The position numbers and the translations under genes are program-made. The notes under the pieces are model-generated. The model was not told the DNA's origin, ran no database searches, and saw nothing but the letters and a program-made list of their open reading frames with translations. Shown piece by piece: positions 1-6,943 of a stretch of DNA of 19,451 nt. The stretch covers positions 1 through 19,451 of the forward strand of contig CAJWHU010000011.1 of NCBI GenBank assembly GCA_913041325.1, in the 5' to 3' direction. Position 1 is the stretch's first letter. Every line of letters begins with the position of its first letter. The DNA is from an uncultured Fidelibacterota bacterium (GTDB lineage Bacteria; Marinisomatota; Marinisomatia; Marinisomatales; UBA1611).

Positions 1-480
1 TAGCGCCATTACATGTTCCATGCCCCTCTTTGTAACAGCGTCAGGAAATTTTGCAATATTGTCTTCAACATAGGTAACAGATTTTACCTCCAAAAAAAAG
101 TTTTTGTTTTTGCTATTGGTCAGTAAAAAATCGATTCTATGTTTCCCAAGCGCAATTTCAGGTCTGACTAAATTATATTTTCTGAGAAAAGGTATAGAAT
201 TACTTTCAAGGGCGTGTTTCATAAATTGATTTGGAAGAGTCGATACCAAAGAGATTAAAATCCCCTTATGCCTCACCATAACTGTAGTAAATGATGTTTT
301 CCTTTTGGGAGAACTCTCAGGTCTAACTAGCAGTTCTACACCAGGTATAAGTAATTCTCTGAGTCGACCAGGGTCAGGTAAATGACTGCTATGTATCTCC
401 TCATTTATCCTCACTGTAGTGATAAAACGGTTGGGCCTATCAATGAAAACCGCAGGTATTAATTGTCCATCAACATTCAC
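1..480 (-). CDS. sfsA: SfsA family protein (sugar fermentation stimulation protein A), 3' part cut by window edge
   Basis: The minus strand reads as 160 uninterrupted codons from a GTG at 480-478 to the window edge. The translation contains the family landmarks in order: an N-terminal RPNRF segment, LPDPGRLRELL near residues 40-50, HRIDFLL near residue 120, EVKSVT near 135 and FPDAVTKRG near 148. SfsA proteins are usually about 230 residues, so roughly 70 C-terminal residues lie outside. SfsA has an OB-like N-terminal part and a PD-(D/E)xK nuclease-like core, and the RIDF...EVKS pair matches that core; its cellular role is poorly defined. The GTG start is chosen because the only nearby ATG (in another frame) meets a stop at once and an in-frame TAG lies about ten codons upstream. 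It is divergent from the tyrosine-degradation operon. Confidence 0.9.
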   Translation of the reverse strand, partial: MNVDGQLIPAVFIDRPNRFITTVRINEEIHSSHLPDPGRLRELLIPGVELLVRPESSPKRKTSFTTVMVRHKGILISLVSTLPNQFMKHALESNSIPFLRKYNLVRPEIALGKHRIDFLLTNSKNKNFFLEVKSVTYVEDNIAKFPDAVTKRGMEHVMAL

Positions 481-564
481 GACATATTGAGATTTTAATT
501 TATTTATCTAACAACTGTTACCATAAATTTAGTTGTAAATTTAATGATCTGAGATTTTATAATT
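481..564. promoter_or_regulatory. Divergent intergenic region with an inverted repeat
   Basis: This 84-bp AT-rich spacer separates sfsA from the tyrosine operon and should hold both promoters. It contains a perfect inverted repeat, TAAATTT-N6-AAATTTA at 524-543, and a second pair ACAACT/AGTTGT at 511-516 and 531-536 that shares the same loop. The decamer-like word GAGATTTTA occurs at 489-497 and again at 551-559. No convincing -35/-10 pair could be assigned. A dimeric repressor or activator site for the tyrosine operon is possible but is inference. Confidence 0.35.
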
Positions 565-1650
565 ATGGCATTAGTCCCATCATATATTAAAAAATTAAAA
601 AATTACACTCCTGGCAAACCTATAGAAGAAGCAAAACGAGAACTTGGTACAGACAACATCATCAAATTAGCCTCTAATGAAAATCCCCACGGTCCTTCCC
701 CAAAAGCAATTGAGGCGCTGATGAATTCAGCATCTGATTTTCATCGTTATCCAGACTCATCTGGTTTTTATCTTCGCAATAAACTTGCGAAAAAATTTAA
801 TTTGCAAGTAAATAACGTAGTTATAGGTGCTGGATCAGAGGGAATAATGTCAACTATTATGCGGACTTTTCTTCTTAACGATGATGAATTAATTAGCGCA
901 AAAGATTCTTTTATTGGGTTTCGTGTTCTAGCGAATTCATCAGGAAGAAAAATAAACTGGGTGCCTATGAAGCAACATAGATATGATTTAGATAGAATGG
1001 CTACTAAAATAACAGATTATACGAAAATAATTTATATTGCAAATCCTGACAACCCTATGGGCACCTATATTACAAAAAAAGAGTTTGATGATTTTTATTC
1101 ACATGTGCCTGAGAGAGTACTGATCATACTCGATGAAGCATATTTTGAGTTTGCCGAAGATATTGCAGATTATCCAGATTCGATGACATACAGGTACGAT
1201 AATGTGATCACCCTGCGTAGCTTCTCCAAAGCCTACGGGCTCGGAGGAATAAGAATTGGATACGGATTTGCCCATGAGGATCTTATTACAAACTTGATTA
1301 AAGTAAAAGTACCCTTTGAACCGTCAATGCTAGCGCAAATTGCTGGAAACGCTGCTATCGATGATGAAGAATTTTTGGCCCAAACAATTACATTAAATAA
1401 AGAAGGTGTTAGATATTTTTCAGAACAATTTAATCAATTGAAAATTAATTTTATACCATCTGCTACTAATTTTATAACAACTGTTTGGGAATCAGATAGC
1501 GAAGCACAACGAATTTCGAGTGCTCTATTTAAATGTGGCGTTATTGTCAGAGAATTATCATCTTTTGGGTGGCCAAATTATATACGGATATCTATCGGAA
1601 CTAAAGATGAAAATAGAACTTTCATAAAGCATCTCAAAAATATAATATAG
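565..1650 (+). CDS. HisC-like class I/II aminotransferase, probably the aromatic (tyrosine) aminotransferase of the operon
   Basis: A 361-residue PLP-dependent aminotransferase of fold type I, similar in length and motifs to histidinol-phosphate aminotransferase. Visible landmarks are SNENPHGPS (38-46), NPDNPMG (160-166, where HisC usually has NPNNPTG), LDEAYF with the pyridine-binding Asp190, SFSKAYGLGG with the Schiff-base Lys222, Arg230 binding the PLP phosphate, and Arg341 for the substrate carboxylate. It lies 3 nt before the 4-hydroxyphenylpyruvate dioxygenase gene and no his genes are near. The context therefore argues for tyrosine to 4-hydroxyphenylpyruvate transamination rather than histidine synthesis. 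HisC-type enzymes are known to accept aromatic amino acids in several bacteria. Fold and cofactor are certain; the substrate is inferred from the neighbours. Confidence 0.88.
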   Translation: MALVPSYIKKLKNYTPGKPIEEAKRELGTDNIIKLASNENPHGPSPKAIEALMNSASDFHRYPDSSGFYLRNKLAKKFNLQVNNVVIGAGSEGIMSTIMRTFLLNDDELISAKDSFIGFRVLANSSGRKINWVPMKQHRYDLDRMATKITDYTKIIYIANPDNPMGTYITKKEFDDFYSHVPERVLIILDEAYFEFAEDIADYPDSMTYRYDNVITLRSFSKAYGLGGIRIGYGFAHEDLITNLIKVKVPFEPSMLAQIAGNAAIDDEEFLAQTITLNKEGVRYFSEQFNQLKINFIPSATNFITTVWESDSEAQRISSALFKCGVIVRELSSFGWPNYIRISIGTKDENRTFIKHLKNII

Positions 1651-1653
1651 GCT

Positions 1654-2736
1654 ATGTATACAATAACAGGGTTCAATCATTGTGAGCTTTATGTTGGCAA
1701 TGCAAAACAAACCGCATTCTATTATGGTCAAACAATGGGTTTTAAAATTATTGCATACAGGGGGCTTGAAACTGGCTCTAGGGATCAAGTAAGCTATGTT
1801 CTAAAACAAGGTAAAATTTATTTTGTTGTCACATCGCCTCTCAAGGCTAAAACGGAAATAGGTCGTCACATTGACATACACGGAGATGGAATAAAGGATG
1901 TTGCTTTTACAGTTGATGATGCAACAAAAGCTTGGGAATATTCACAAGAAAAAGGTGCGGAAAGCGTAAAACAACCAACAAAGATTGTAGACAAATTCGG
2001 AGAAGCAATTATATCATCAGTACGCACTTTCGGGGATACAATTCACACATTTGTGGAGAAGATTAACTATAGTGGTGTTTTTTTACCAGGATATGAGAAA
2101 TACGATCAAAATTATAATTCGGAATCATTAGGACTTTGCCATATTGACCATGTTGTGGGCAATCAGCCTGATGGTCAGATGCAACCTGTTTGTGATTTTT
2201 ATGAAAAAGTATTTGGGTGGCACCGATTTTGGACGGTTGATGACGATGACATTACAACAGAATACTCCTCTCTGCGTTCTATAGTAATGGCGAACGACAA
2301 TGAAATAATAAAAATGCCTATTAATGAACCAGCGGAAGGTCTAAGGAAATCCCAGATACAGGAATTTATTGATTACTATGCAACGGCTGGTATCCAGCAC
2401 ATAGCATTATCAACAAAAGACATTATAAAATCTGTCAAAATTATGAGGCAAAATGGTGTGGAGTTCCTACCAACTCCTGACAATTATTACGGCAATCTAG
2501 AAAAGAGAATAGGCAACATGAATGAGGATATCCAAGATTTAAAAAAACTAGGTATTTTAGTGGATAAAGATCAGGATGGATATATGTTGCAAATTTTTAC
2601 AAAGCCTCTACAAGATAGACCCACACTGTTTTTTGAAATTATTCAGAGAGAGGGATCACAGAGTTTTGGAAAAGGTAATTTTAAAGAATTATTTAAATCG
2701 ATAGAAAGAGAGCAAAGAAGCAGAGGGAATCTTTAA
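1654..2736 (+). CDS. hppD: 4-hydroxyphenylpyruvate dioxygenase
   Basis: A 360-residue non-heme Fe(II) dioxygenase (EC 1.13.11.27) that converts 4-hydroxyphenylpyruvate to homogentisate, the committing step of tyrosine breakdown. It has two vicinal-oxygen-chelate domains; the N-terminal half is the non-catalytic one. The iron ligands are visible as His166 (HIDHVVGN), His249 (GIQHIAL) and Glu328 (FFEIIQR). The C-terminal gating helix, FGKGNFKELF through EREQRSRGNL, is fully present, and this part is diagnostic of HPPD against related hydroxymandelate synthases. Length is typical for bacteria. It starts 3 nt after the aminotransferase stop and its own stop is followed directly by the next ATG, so it is clearly co-transcribed. 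Confidence 0.97.
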   Translation: MYTITGFNHCELYVGNAKQTAFYYGQTMGFKIIAYRGLETGSRDQVSYVLKQGKIYFVVTSPLKAKTEIGRHIDIHGDGIKDVAFTVDDATKAWEYSQEKGAESVKQPTKIVDKFGEAIISSVRTFGDTIHTFVEKINYSGVFLPGYEKYDQNYNSESLGLCHIDHVVGNQPDGQMQPVCDFYEKVFGWHRFWTVDDDDITTEYSSLRSIVMANDNEIIKMPINEPAEGLRKSQIQEFIDYYATAGIQHIALSTKDIIKSVKIMRQNGVEFLPTPDNYYGNLEKRIGNMNEDIQDLKKLGILVDKDQDGYMLQIFTKPLQDRPTLFFEIIQREGSQSFGKGNFKELFKSIEREQRSRGNL

Positions 2737-3723
2737 ATGAGATTTGCCACCTATTTCTGTGATGCAGCAACAGAACCAAGATTTGGCTTTAAAAAAGACA
2801 AATACATAGTTGATATTATTAATTGTACTAAATGGTTCAACGAGCAATATAAAAGGCAACTTTTTCTGAGAACTCCCTCATCACTTAAAGAAGCACTTGG
2901 TAACTGGAAAGTGAATTTTGAAAAATTAAAAGAACTCGATTCAGCGATCTCACAAACTAACCTTACAGAAATGACACAGGGCGAAAACCCAATCGCCTTG
3001 CATGAACCAGAGATCACACTATTGGCTCCGGTACCAAACCCTCAAACATTTAGAGATTTTTACGCCTTTGAACAACACGTTCGATCAGCAAGAAAACTCC
3101 GAGGACTTGAAATGCATCCTGATTGGTTTAAAATTCCAATTTTCTATTTCTCTAACCCTGTAGCAATATTTGGACACTCTGGTACTATCCCCTACCCACT
3201 AGGTACAGAAGAATTAGATTTTGAGCTTGAGTTTGCAGTAATCATTGCTAACGGAGGCTCAAATATTTCTTCTAAAAATGCAGGCGATTACATTGCGGGT
3301 TATACTGTTTGTAATGACTGGTCTGCAAGAGATTTACAAAGACAGGAGATGGCAATGAATTTAGGGCCAGCAAAAGGCAAAGACTTTGCTACGAGTTTTG
3401 GTCCATACATGGTTACTCCAGACGAGATTGAAAACAATCGTAGCAGCGATGGGAAGTTGCACCTTAGAATGACATGCCACATTAATGGACAATTAATATC
3501 GGATGGTAATACAAATGATCTATACCATTCATTTGAGACAATGATAGAACGTGCTTCAATGAACACGAATCTTATGCCTGGTGATTATATTGGATCAGGG
3601 ACTGTTGGCACTGGATGTATTCTTGAGCTGAGACCTGAAAATACAAACGGATGGCTAAAAAGAGGTGACACTATAAAACTTGAAGTAGAACAGCTCGGAA
3701 TTTTAGAAAATAAAATAGTATAA
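2737..3723 (+). CDS. fahA: Fumarylacetoacetase (fumarylacetoacetate hydrolase)
   Basis: A 328-residue member of the FAH family that hydrolyses fumarylacetoacetate to fumarate and acetoacetate, the last step of the pathway. By alignment from memory with mammalian FAH, the metal ligands are Asp107 (RDFYAFEQH), Glu163 and Glu165 (DFELEFAV) and Asp194 (CNDWSARDLQ). His114 is at the catalytic histidine position and Lys215 (GPAKGKDF) is the active-site lysine. It is the short bacterial form, without the longer N-terminal SH3-like domain of the animal enzyme. The ATG abuts the HPPD stop codon with no gap, indicating translational coupling. The operon has no maleylacetoacetate isomerase, so this enzyme may have to accept the maleyl isomer or rely on non-enzymatic isomerisation. 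Confidence 0.95.
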   Translation: MRFATYFCDAATEPRFGFKKDKYIVDIINCTKWFNEQYKRQLFLRTPSSLKEALGNWKVNFEKLKELDSAISQTNLTEMTQGENPIALHEPEITLLAPVPNPQTFRDFYAFEQHVRSARKLRGLEMHPDWFKIPIFYFSNPVAIFGHSGTIPYPLGTEELDFELEFAVIIANGGSNISSKNAGDYIAGYTVCNDWSARDLQRQEMAMNLGPAKGKDFATSFGPYMVTPDEIENNRSSDGKLHLRMTCHINGQLISDGNTNDLYHSFETMIERASMNTNLMPGDYIGSGTVGTGCILELRPENTNGWLKRGDTIKLEVEQLGILENKIV

Positions 3724-3729
3724 TTAACC

Positions 3730-4878
3730 ATGCCTTTTTATCAAAAAAGAGGAAAAATACCTTCAAAAAAACATACCCAATTCAGAAATGAAACAGGCGA
3801 ACTTTTTTCAGAGGAACTAGTAAGCCGTGGCGGATTTAGCAGTGTATACTCTAATATATACCATACTAACCCCCCCACCGCTTTGAAAGCTATTGGTGAA
3901 AGTATACCGCACAAACTTGCTGGCGTAAGTTCCAGACACCAACACCTGCACATCGACTCGTCAAATATAAAATCAGATGGTGATTCTATTTTTTCTAGGA
4001 TACCACTTTTCTACAATGAGGATATTGTTATATCAAAGGCGCATGTAAGTAGTCCCATGAACTTTTTATATCGCAATGGATGTTCTGATGAAATACTATT
4101 TATTCATGAGGGAACAGGATCTTATGAGTCAAATTTTGGAATTATAGATTTAAAACCAGGGGATTATCTAGTTATCCCTAGAGGTGTAATTTGGAAAATA
4201 ATTCCAGATGATAAACTAAAAATATTAGTAATTGAATCGAGAGAGCCTATTGAGACACCCAAGCGTTACCGCAATGAATTTGGACAGCTTTTGGAGCATT
4301 CACCTTTTTGTGAACGTGACATCGTTACTCCAAAGCATAATCCTTCATTAGCAACTGGACAGGTAGATGTTATGGTTAAACTATCCGATGGTATTCAAAA
4401 GTATACATACCTTCATCACCCGTTCGACGTTGTTGGCTGGGATGGTTATTATTATCCCTATGCTTTCAACATAAGCGATTTTATGCCCATAACGGGGAAA
4501 ATACACCAACCACCGCCCGTTCATCAAACATTCCAAAGTAAAAATTTTGTTGTGTGTTCATTTGTACCTAGGCTATTTGACTATCATCCAAATTCTATAC
4601 CTGCTCCATATGCACACAGTAACATTGACTCAGATGAGATAATTTATTATGTAGATGGCGATTTCATGAGCCGAAAAGGTGTCAAAAAAGAGTCAATTAC
4701 ATATCATCCTATGGGTCTCCCTCACGGCCCCCAGCCAGGAAAAACTGAGGAATCAATAGGCGCAAAAGAGACAAACGAATTTGCTGTAATGATTGATACA
4801 TTTAAAAAGATAAATATTACAAAGTCCGCAATGGGAGTGAGTGTTGATGATTATCCATTTTCATGGATAGAGAAATGA
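3730..4878 (+). CDS. hmgA: Homogentisate 1,2-dioxygenase
   Basis: A 382-residue cupin-type Fe(II) dioxygenase (EC 1.13.11.5) that opens the ring of homogentisate to maleylacetoacetate. The N-terminus MPFYQKRGKIPSKKHTQF is typical of the bacterial family. The iron ligands are recognisable in the C-terminal cupin: His296 (PYAHSN), Glu303 (SDEIIYY) and His332 (GLPHGP). The His-to-His spacing of 36 equals that of the human enzyme (335 to 371). A central cupin-like block with FIHEGTG and KPGDYLVIPRG lies at 124-151. The start is 6 nt after the fahA stop. Its TGA stop overlaps the start of the next gene as ATGA at 4875-4878. Gene order places it after fumarylacetoacetase although it acts before it. 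Confidence 0.96.
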   Translation: MPFYQKRGKIPSKKHTQFRNETGELFSEELVSRGGFSSVYSNIYHTNPPTALKAIGESIPHKLAGVSSRHQHLHIDSSNIKSDGDSIFSRIPLFYNEDIVISKAHVSSPMNFLYRNGCSDEILFIHEGTGSYESNFGIIDLKPGDYLVIPRGVIWKIIPDDKLKILVIESREPIETPKRYRNEFGQLLEHSPFCERDIVTPKHNPSLATGQVDVMVKLSDGIQKYTYLHHPFDVVGWDGYYYPYAFNISDFMPITGKIHQPPPVHQTFQSKNFVVCSFVPRLFDYHPNSIPAPYAHSNIDSDEIIYYVDGDFMSRKGVKKESITYHPMGLPHGPQPGKTEESIGAKETNEFAVMIDTFKKINITKSAMGVSVDDYPFSWIEK

Positions 4879-5492
4879 TATTTGATCCTAGTAACTTACC
4901 ATTCTCAGATGTTCATAAATTAATGATAGGATCAATTGTCCCTCGCCCAATTGCATTTGTGTCAACCGTTTCAAACAAGGGTGAAAGAAATATTGCACCC
5001 TTTTCCTACTTCAACGGAGTCTGCTCTAATCCTCCAACGATCATGTTTGCACCAGCTCGGCGTGGGTGGGACGGCAAGGAGAAAGATACATTAGTAAATA
5101 TCAAGCAGAATCAAGAGTTTGTTGTAAACATCGTATCTGAAAAAATTACTGAGCAAATGGTGGCATGCTCTACAGATTATAATCCAGACGTAGATGAATT
5201 TGATATATCGGGTCTACATCCTCAAAATTCAACAAAAGTAACTCCACCTAAACTAAGAGAATCTCTGATTAGCTTTGAATGCAAGTTAAATCAAATAGTT
5301 GAGATAGGCACTAACGAACCCGGCAGTGGATTCATTGTGATTGGTACCATAGTTCTATTCCACATTGATGAATCAATATATGATAATGGACACATCAAAC
5401 TTGAAAAACTTAAGCCAATTGGAAGGCTTGCAGGAAACTGGTATACTAGACCAACCGACAATTTTGAAATCATCAGAAAAGTCAAACCTTAG
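4875..5492 (+). CDS. Flavin-reductase-like (DIM6/NTAB) FMN-binding protein
   Basis: I choose the ATG at 4875, which makes an ATGA overlap with the hmgA stop, over the ATG four codons upstream at 4863. The 205-residue product then begins MIFDPSNLPFSDVHKLMIG as usual for the family. The split-barrel FMN-binding core is evident from GSIVPRPIAFVST, NIAPFSYFNGV, the PPTIMFAP strand and the C-terminal GRLAGNWYTRP. These proteins bind FMN and often serve as NAD(P)H:flavin reductases, but many are uncharacterised. Nothing in the textbook pathway from tyrosine to fumarate needs a flavin reductase. Its role here is therefore unknown, although coupling to hmgA makes a link to homogentisate metabolism likely. 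Confidence 0.85.
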   Translation: MIFDPSNLPFSDVHKLMIGSIVPRPIAFVSTVSNKGERNIAPFSYFNGVCSNPPTIMFAPARRGWDGKEKDTLVNIKQNQEFVVNIVSEKITEQMVACSTDYNPDVDEFDISGLHPQNSTKVTPPKLRESLISFECKLNQIVEIGTNEPGSGFIVIGTIVLFHIDESIYDNGHIKLEKLKPIGRLAGNWYTRPTDNFEIIRKVKP

Positions 5493-5555
5493 TGTACTAC
5501 GATTTGACCAAGTTACAAAACTTACTACACATTTTTTAATTAAAACGTTTTCCTC
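5493..5555 (+). promoter_or_regulatory. Intergenic spacer within the tyrosine operon, weak hairpin plus T-run
   Basis: This 63-bp gap is the largest in the operon. It holds a small AAGTT-ACAA-AACTT hairpin at 5510-5523, a run of six T at 5532-5537 and the palindrome AAAACGTTTT at 5542-5551. The hairpin is only 5 bp and AT-rich, so it is at best a weak attenuator or terminator. The last gene may be transcribed at a lower level than the first five or from its own promoter. Confidence 0.2.
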
Positions 5556-6479
5556 TTGCAGACAGATTTAGAAAAGAAAGCCTACAACGCGCAATGTATT
5601 GGCAACGTGCAGCCAATAGAATATATGATACCTTACCCATCAATGAGGTCGCTGATTGAAGGGCAAACAATTAAGTTTTCTGAACAGATAGTAATACAGG
5701 AAGCAAATATTACCAATGAACAATTTTTTTCATACGTACAGCAGGCGAGCAATTGGCTTGAAAATATAGGTTTAAATCCAAAAGAGAGGTTGATGCTACC
5801 TAATCTTGGGCACCCTCAAACAGAGATTCTTTTATACGGAATATGGAATTTAGGTTCCTCGGCAGTATTGGATCCTGATGGAGTAAGTGATAAACTAAAA
5901 ATAAAATACAAAGTAAGGAACATCATTGATCCAGCTACAAACTTATTTAACGAATTAAACAAACATCCTAAAATATTTGAACCAAAGTATAAGCCACTGC
6001 TTTACGACGAGGCCATAATCTCTTTTGAAAAACAACATGGTATAAGGCTATCCCATTACAATCTTTTGATTAACGCTAGTGGACTACAAAAGGGTATTGA
6101 TCTGAATAGCAGATCTCGGTTCTGTTGTAACATAGAATACGGCACATCGTGCTGGGTGATATTAACCACTGTTCTTCCTATGTACTCTGGATGTATCTAT
6201 GATACTATTAAACCTGATTTGACTTTTGGATATTCAAAAAGTGATTATATTCTTAGGTCAGATCTAAGATATATAAAATCATTTAATGAAAATGAAATTG
6301 CAATATGTCCAGAAAATTCCGCAGTACTGTCCATTGGTAATAAGCCAATACACTTAACGTCATATAAAACATTTAATAGGTTCATTAAAATAAAAGGGCA
6401 CTCGGTGATGCTAGGGTATTTAGACGATATGATTAATCAAAAATCGTACACAAACAGAGGTCTAAATATACCTTATTAG
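5556..6479 (+). CDS. Shortened AMP-binding (ANL superfamily) ligase-like protein without the P-loop or C-terminal domain
   Basis: The 307-codon frame opens at a TTG (5556); GTG 5607 and ATG 5625 are alternatives. Residues 30-110 resemble the N-terminal part of acyl-CoA synthetases: SMRSLIEGQ, a NITNEQFFSYVQQASNWLE helix, IGLNPKERLMLPN and a GIWNLGSSAVLDPDG strand. Residues 149-215 resemble the region around the nucleotide loop: DEAIISF, then GIRLSHYNLLINAS, which normally follows the loop. Residues 278-293, KIKGHSVMLGYLDDMI, resemble the segment before the TGD motif. The T/SSGTTG loop is replaced by EKQ, about 80-90 residues between these blocks are absent, and the protein stops before TGD, the hinge and the catalytic lysine. 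Acetoacetate, the pathway product, would suit an acyl-CoA ligase, but this one should not be catalytic. It overlaps the convergent peroxiredoxin gene by 4 nt. Confidence 0.7.
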   Translation: MQTDLEKKAYNAQCIGNVQPIEYMIPYPSMRSLIEGQTIKFSEQIVIQEANITNEQFFSYVQQASNWLENIGLNPKERLMLPNLGHPQTEILLYGIWNLGSSAVLDPDGVSDKLKIKYKVRNIIDPATNLFNELNKHPKIFEPKYKPLLYDEAIISFEKQHGIRLSHYNLLINASGLQKGIDLNSRSRFCCNIEYGTSCWVILTTVLPMYSGCIYDTIKPDLTFGYSKSDYILRSDLRYIKSFNENEIAICPENSAVLSIGNKPIHLTSYKTFNRFIKIKGHSVMLGYLDDMINQKSYTNRGLNIPY

Positions 6480-6931
6480 CTAATATCTACTAAAACCTCG
6501 TGAGCATGCTCCTTAGGCTTAACTTTTTCATATGCTTTTAAGATTATTCCAGCTTCATCAATGAGGTATGATACACGATAAATACCATCATACTCTCTAC
6601 CCATAAACTTTTTAGGTCCAAATGCCTTGTATGCTTTAATAATAGTTTTCTCTGGGTCAGATAATATTGAAAATGGAAACTTTTGTTTATCGCAGAAATT
6701 TTTCTGCGTTTTTGTTGAATCAGCACTGATTCCGATTACTGCAGTGTTTTTCTCTTGAAATTTTTTGTATTCATCCCGGAATACTTGGCCTTCGGTTGTT
6801 CATCCTCCAGTATTCGCTTTTGGAAAAAACCAAATCAATAATTTTTGCCCCACAAAATCCTTCAACTCTACTGATTCTCCTTCCTGATTCTCAAGTGTGA
6901 AATCTGGTGCCTTACTGCCTTCTGGTAACAC
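6476..6931 (-). CDS. Selenocysteine-containing PrxQ/Bcp-type peroxiredoxin (in-frame UGA at codon 44)
   Basis: Read from GTG 6931 through an in-frame TGA at 6802-6800, the minus strand gives 151 codons ending in tandem TAA stops. This is the full length of a thioredoxin-dependent PrxQ/Bcp peroxiredoxin, which reduces hydrogen and organic peroxides. The N-terminus LPEGSKAPDFTL, the active-site run FFPKANTGG-U-TTEG, the core VIGISADS, PFSILSDPEKTIIKAY, KKFMGREYDGIYRVSYLID (with the conserved Arg119) and the KPKEHAHEVL tail are all intact on both sides of the TGA. The TGA falls exactly at the peroxidatic Cys of PxxxTxxC (Pro37, Thr41, residue 44). There is no Cys at +5, but Cys80 is 36 residues away, the spacing of the resolving Cys in PrxQ enzymes that use helix alpha-3. 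TGA is an ordinary stop elsewhere here (4876, 16288, 19117). The alternative is a single nonsense mutation. Confidence 0.88.
6767..6784 (-). promoter_or_regulatory. Candidate bacterial SECIS hairpin
   Basis: On the minus strand, GTATTC-CGGGAT-GAATAC forms a perfect 6-bp stem with a 6-nt loop. The loop begins 21 nt after the UGA and has G at its second position. Bacterial SECIS elements recognised by SelB lie inside the coding region just downstream of the UGA, with an apical loop roughly 16-37 nt away and a G in the first two loop positions, so spacing and loop both fit. The stem cannot be extended outward. Confidence 0.72.
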
Positions 6932-6933
6932 TT

Positions 6934-6942
6934 ATATCTCCT
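6934..6942 (-). promoter_or_regulatory. Shine-Dalgarno site of the peroxiredoxin gene
   Basis: The minus strand reads TAGGAGATATAAGTG, putting AGGAG six bases before the GTG at 6931. It is one of the strongest ribosome binding sites in the window. It lies in the 12-nt gap after the Nudix stop codon, fixes the otherwise ambiguous GTG start, and argues that the interrupted-looking gene is translated. Confidence 0.8.
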
Positions 6943-6943
6943 A

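Noticed and set aside
5510..5537. Intrinsic terminator before the ligase-like gene
   Set aside because: The stem is only five mostly A-T pairs and the T-run begins several bases after it; too weak to call.
6476..6482. Terminator between the convergent tyrosine operon and peroxiredoxin gene
   Set aside because: The two coding regions overlap by 4 nt, and no GC-rich hairpin with a T-run was found on either strand.
6800..6802. Treating the peroxiredoxin gene as an ordinary nonsense-mutated pseudogene
   Set aside because: There is only one stop, it is TGA, it is at the catalytic cysteine codon, a hairpin of bSECIS type follows, and the rest of the frame is undamaged. Kept only as the alternative explanation.
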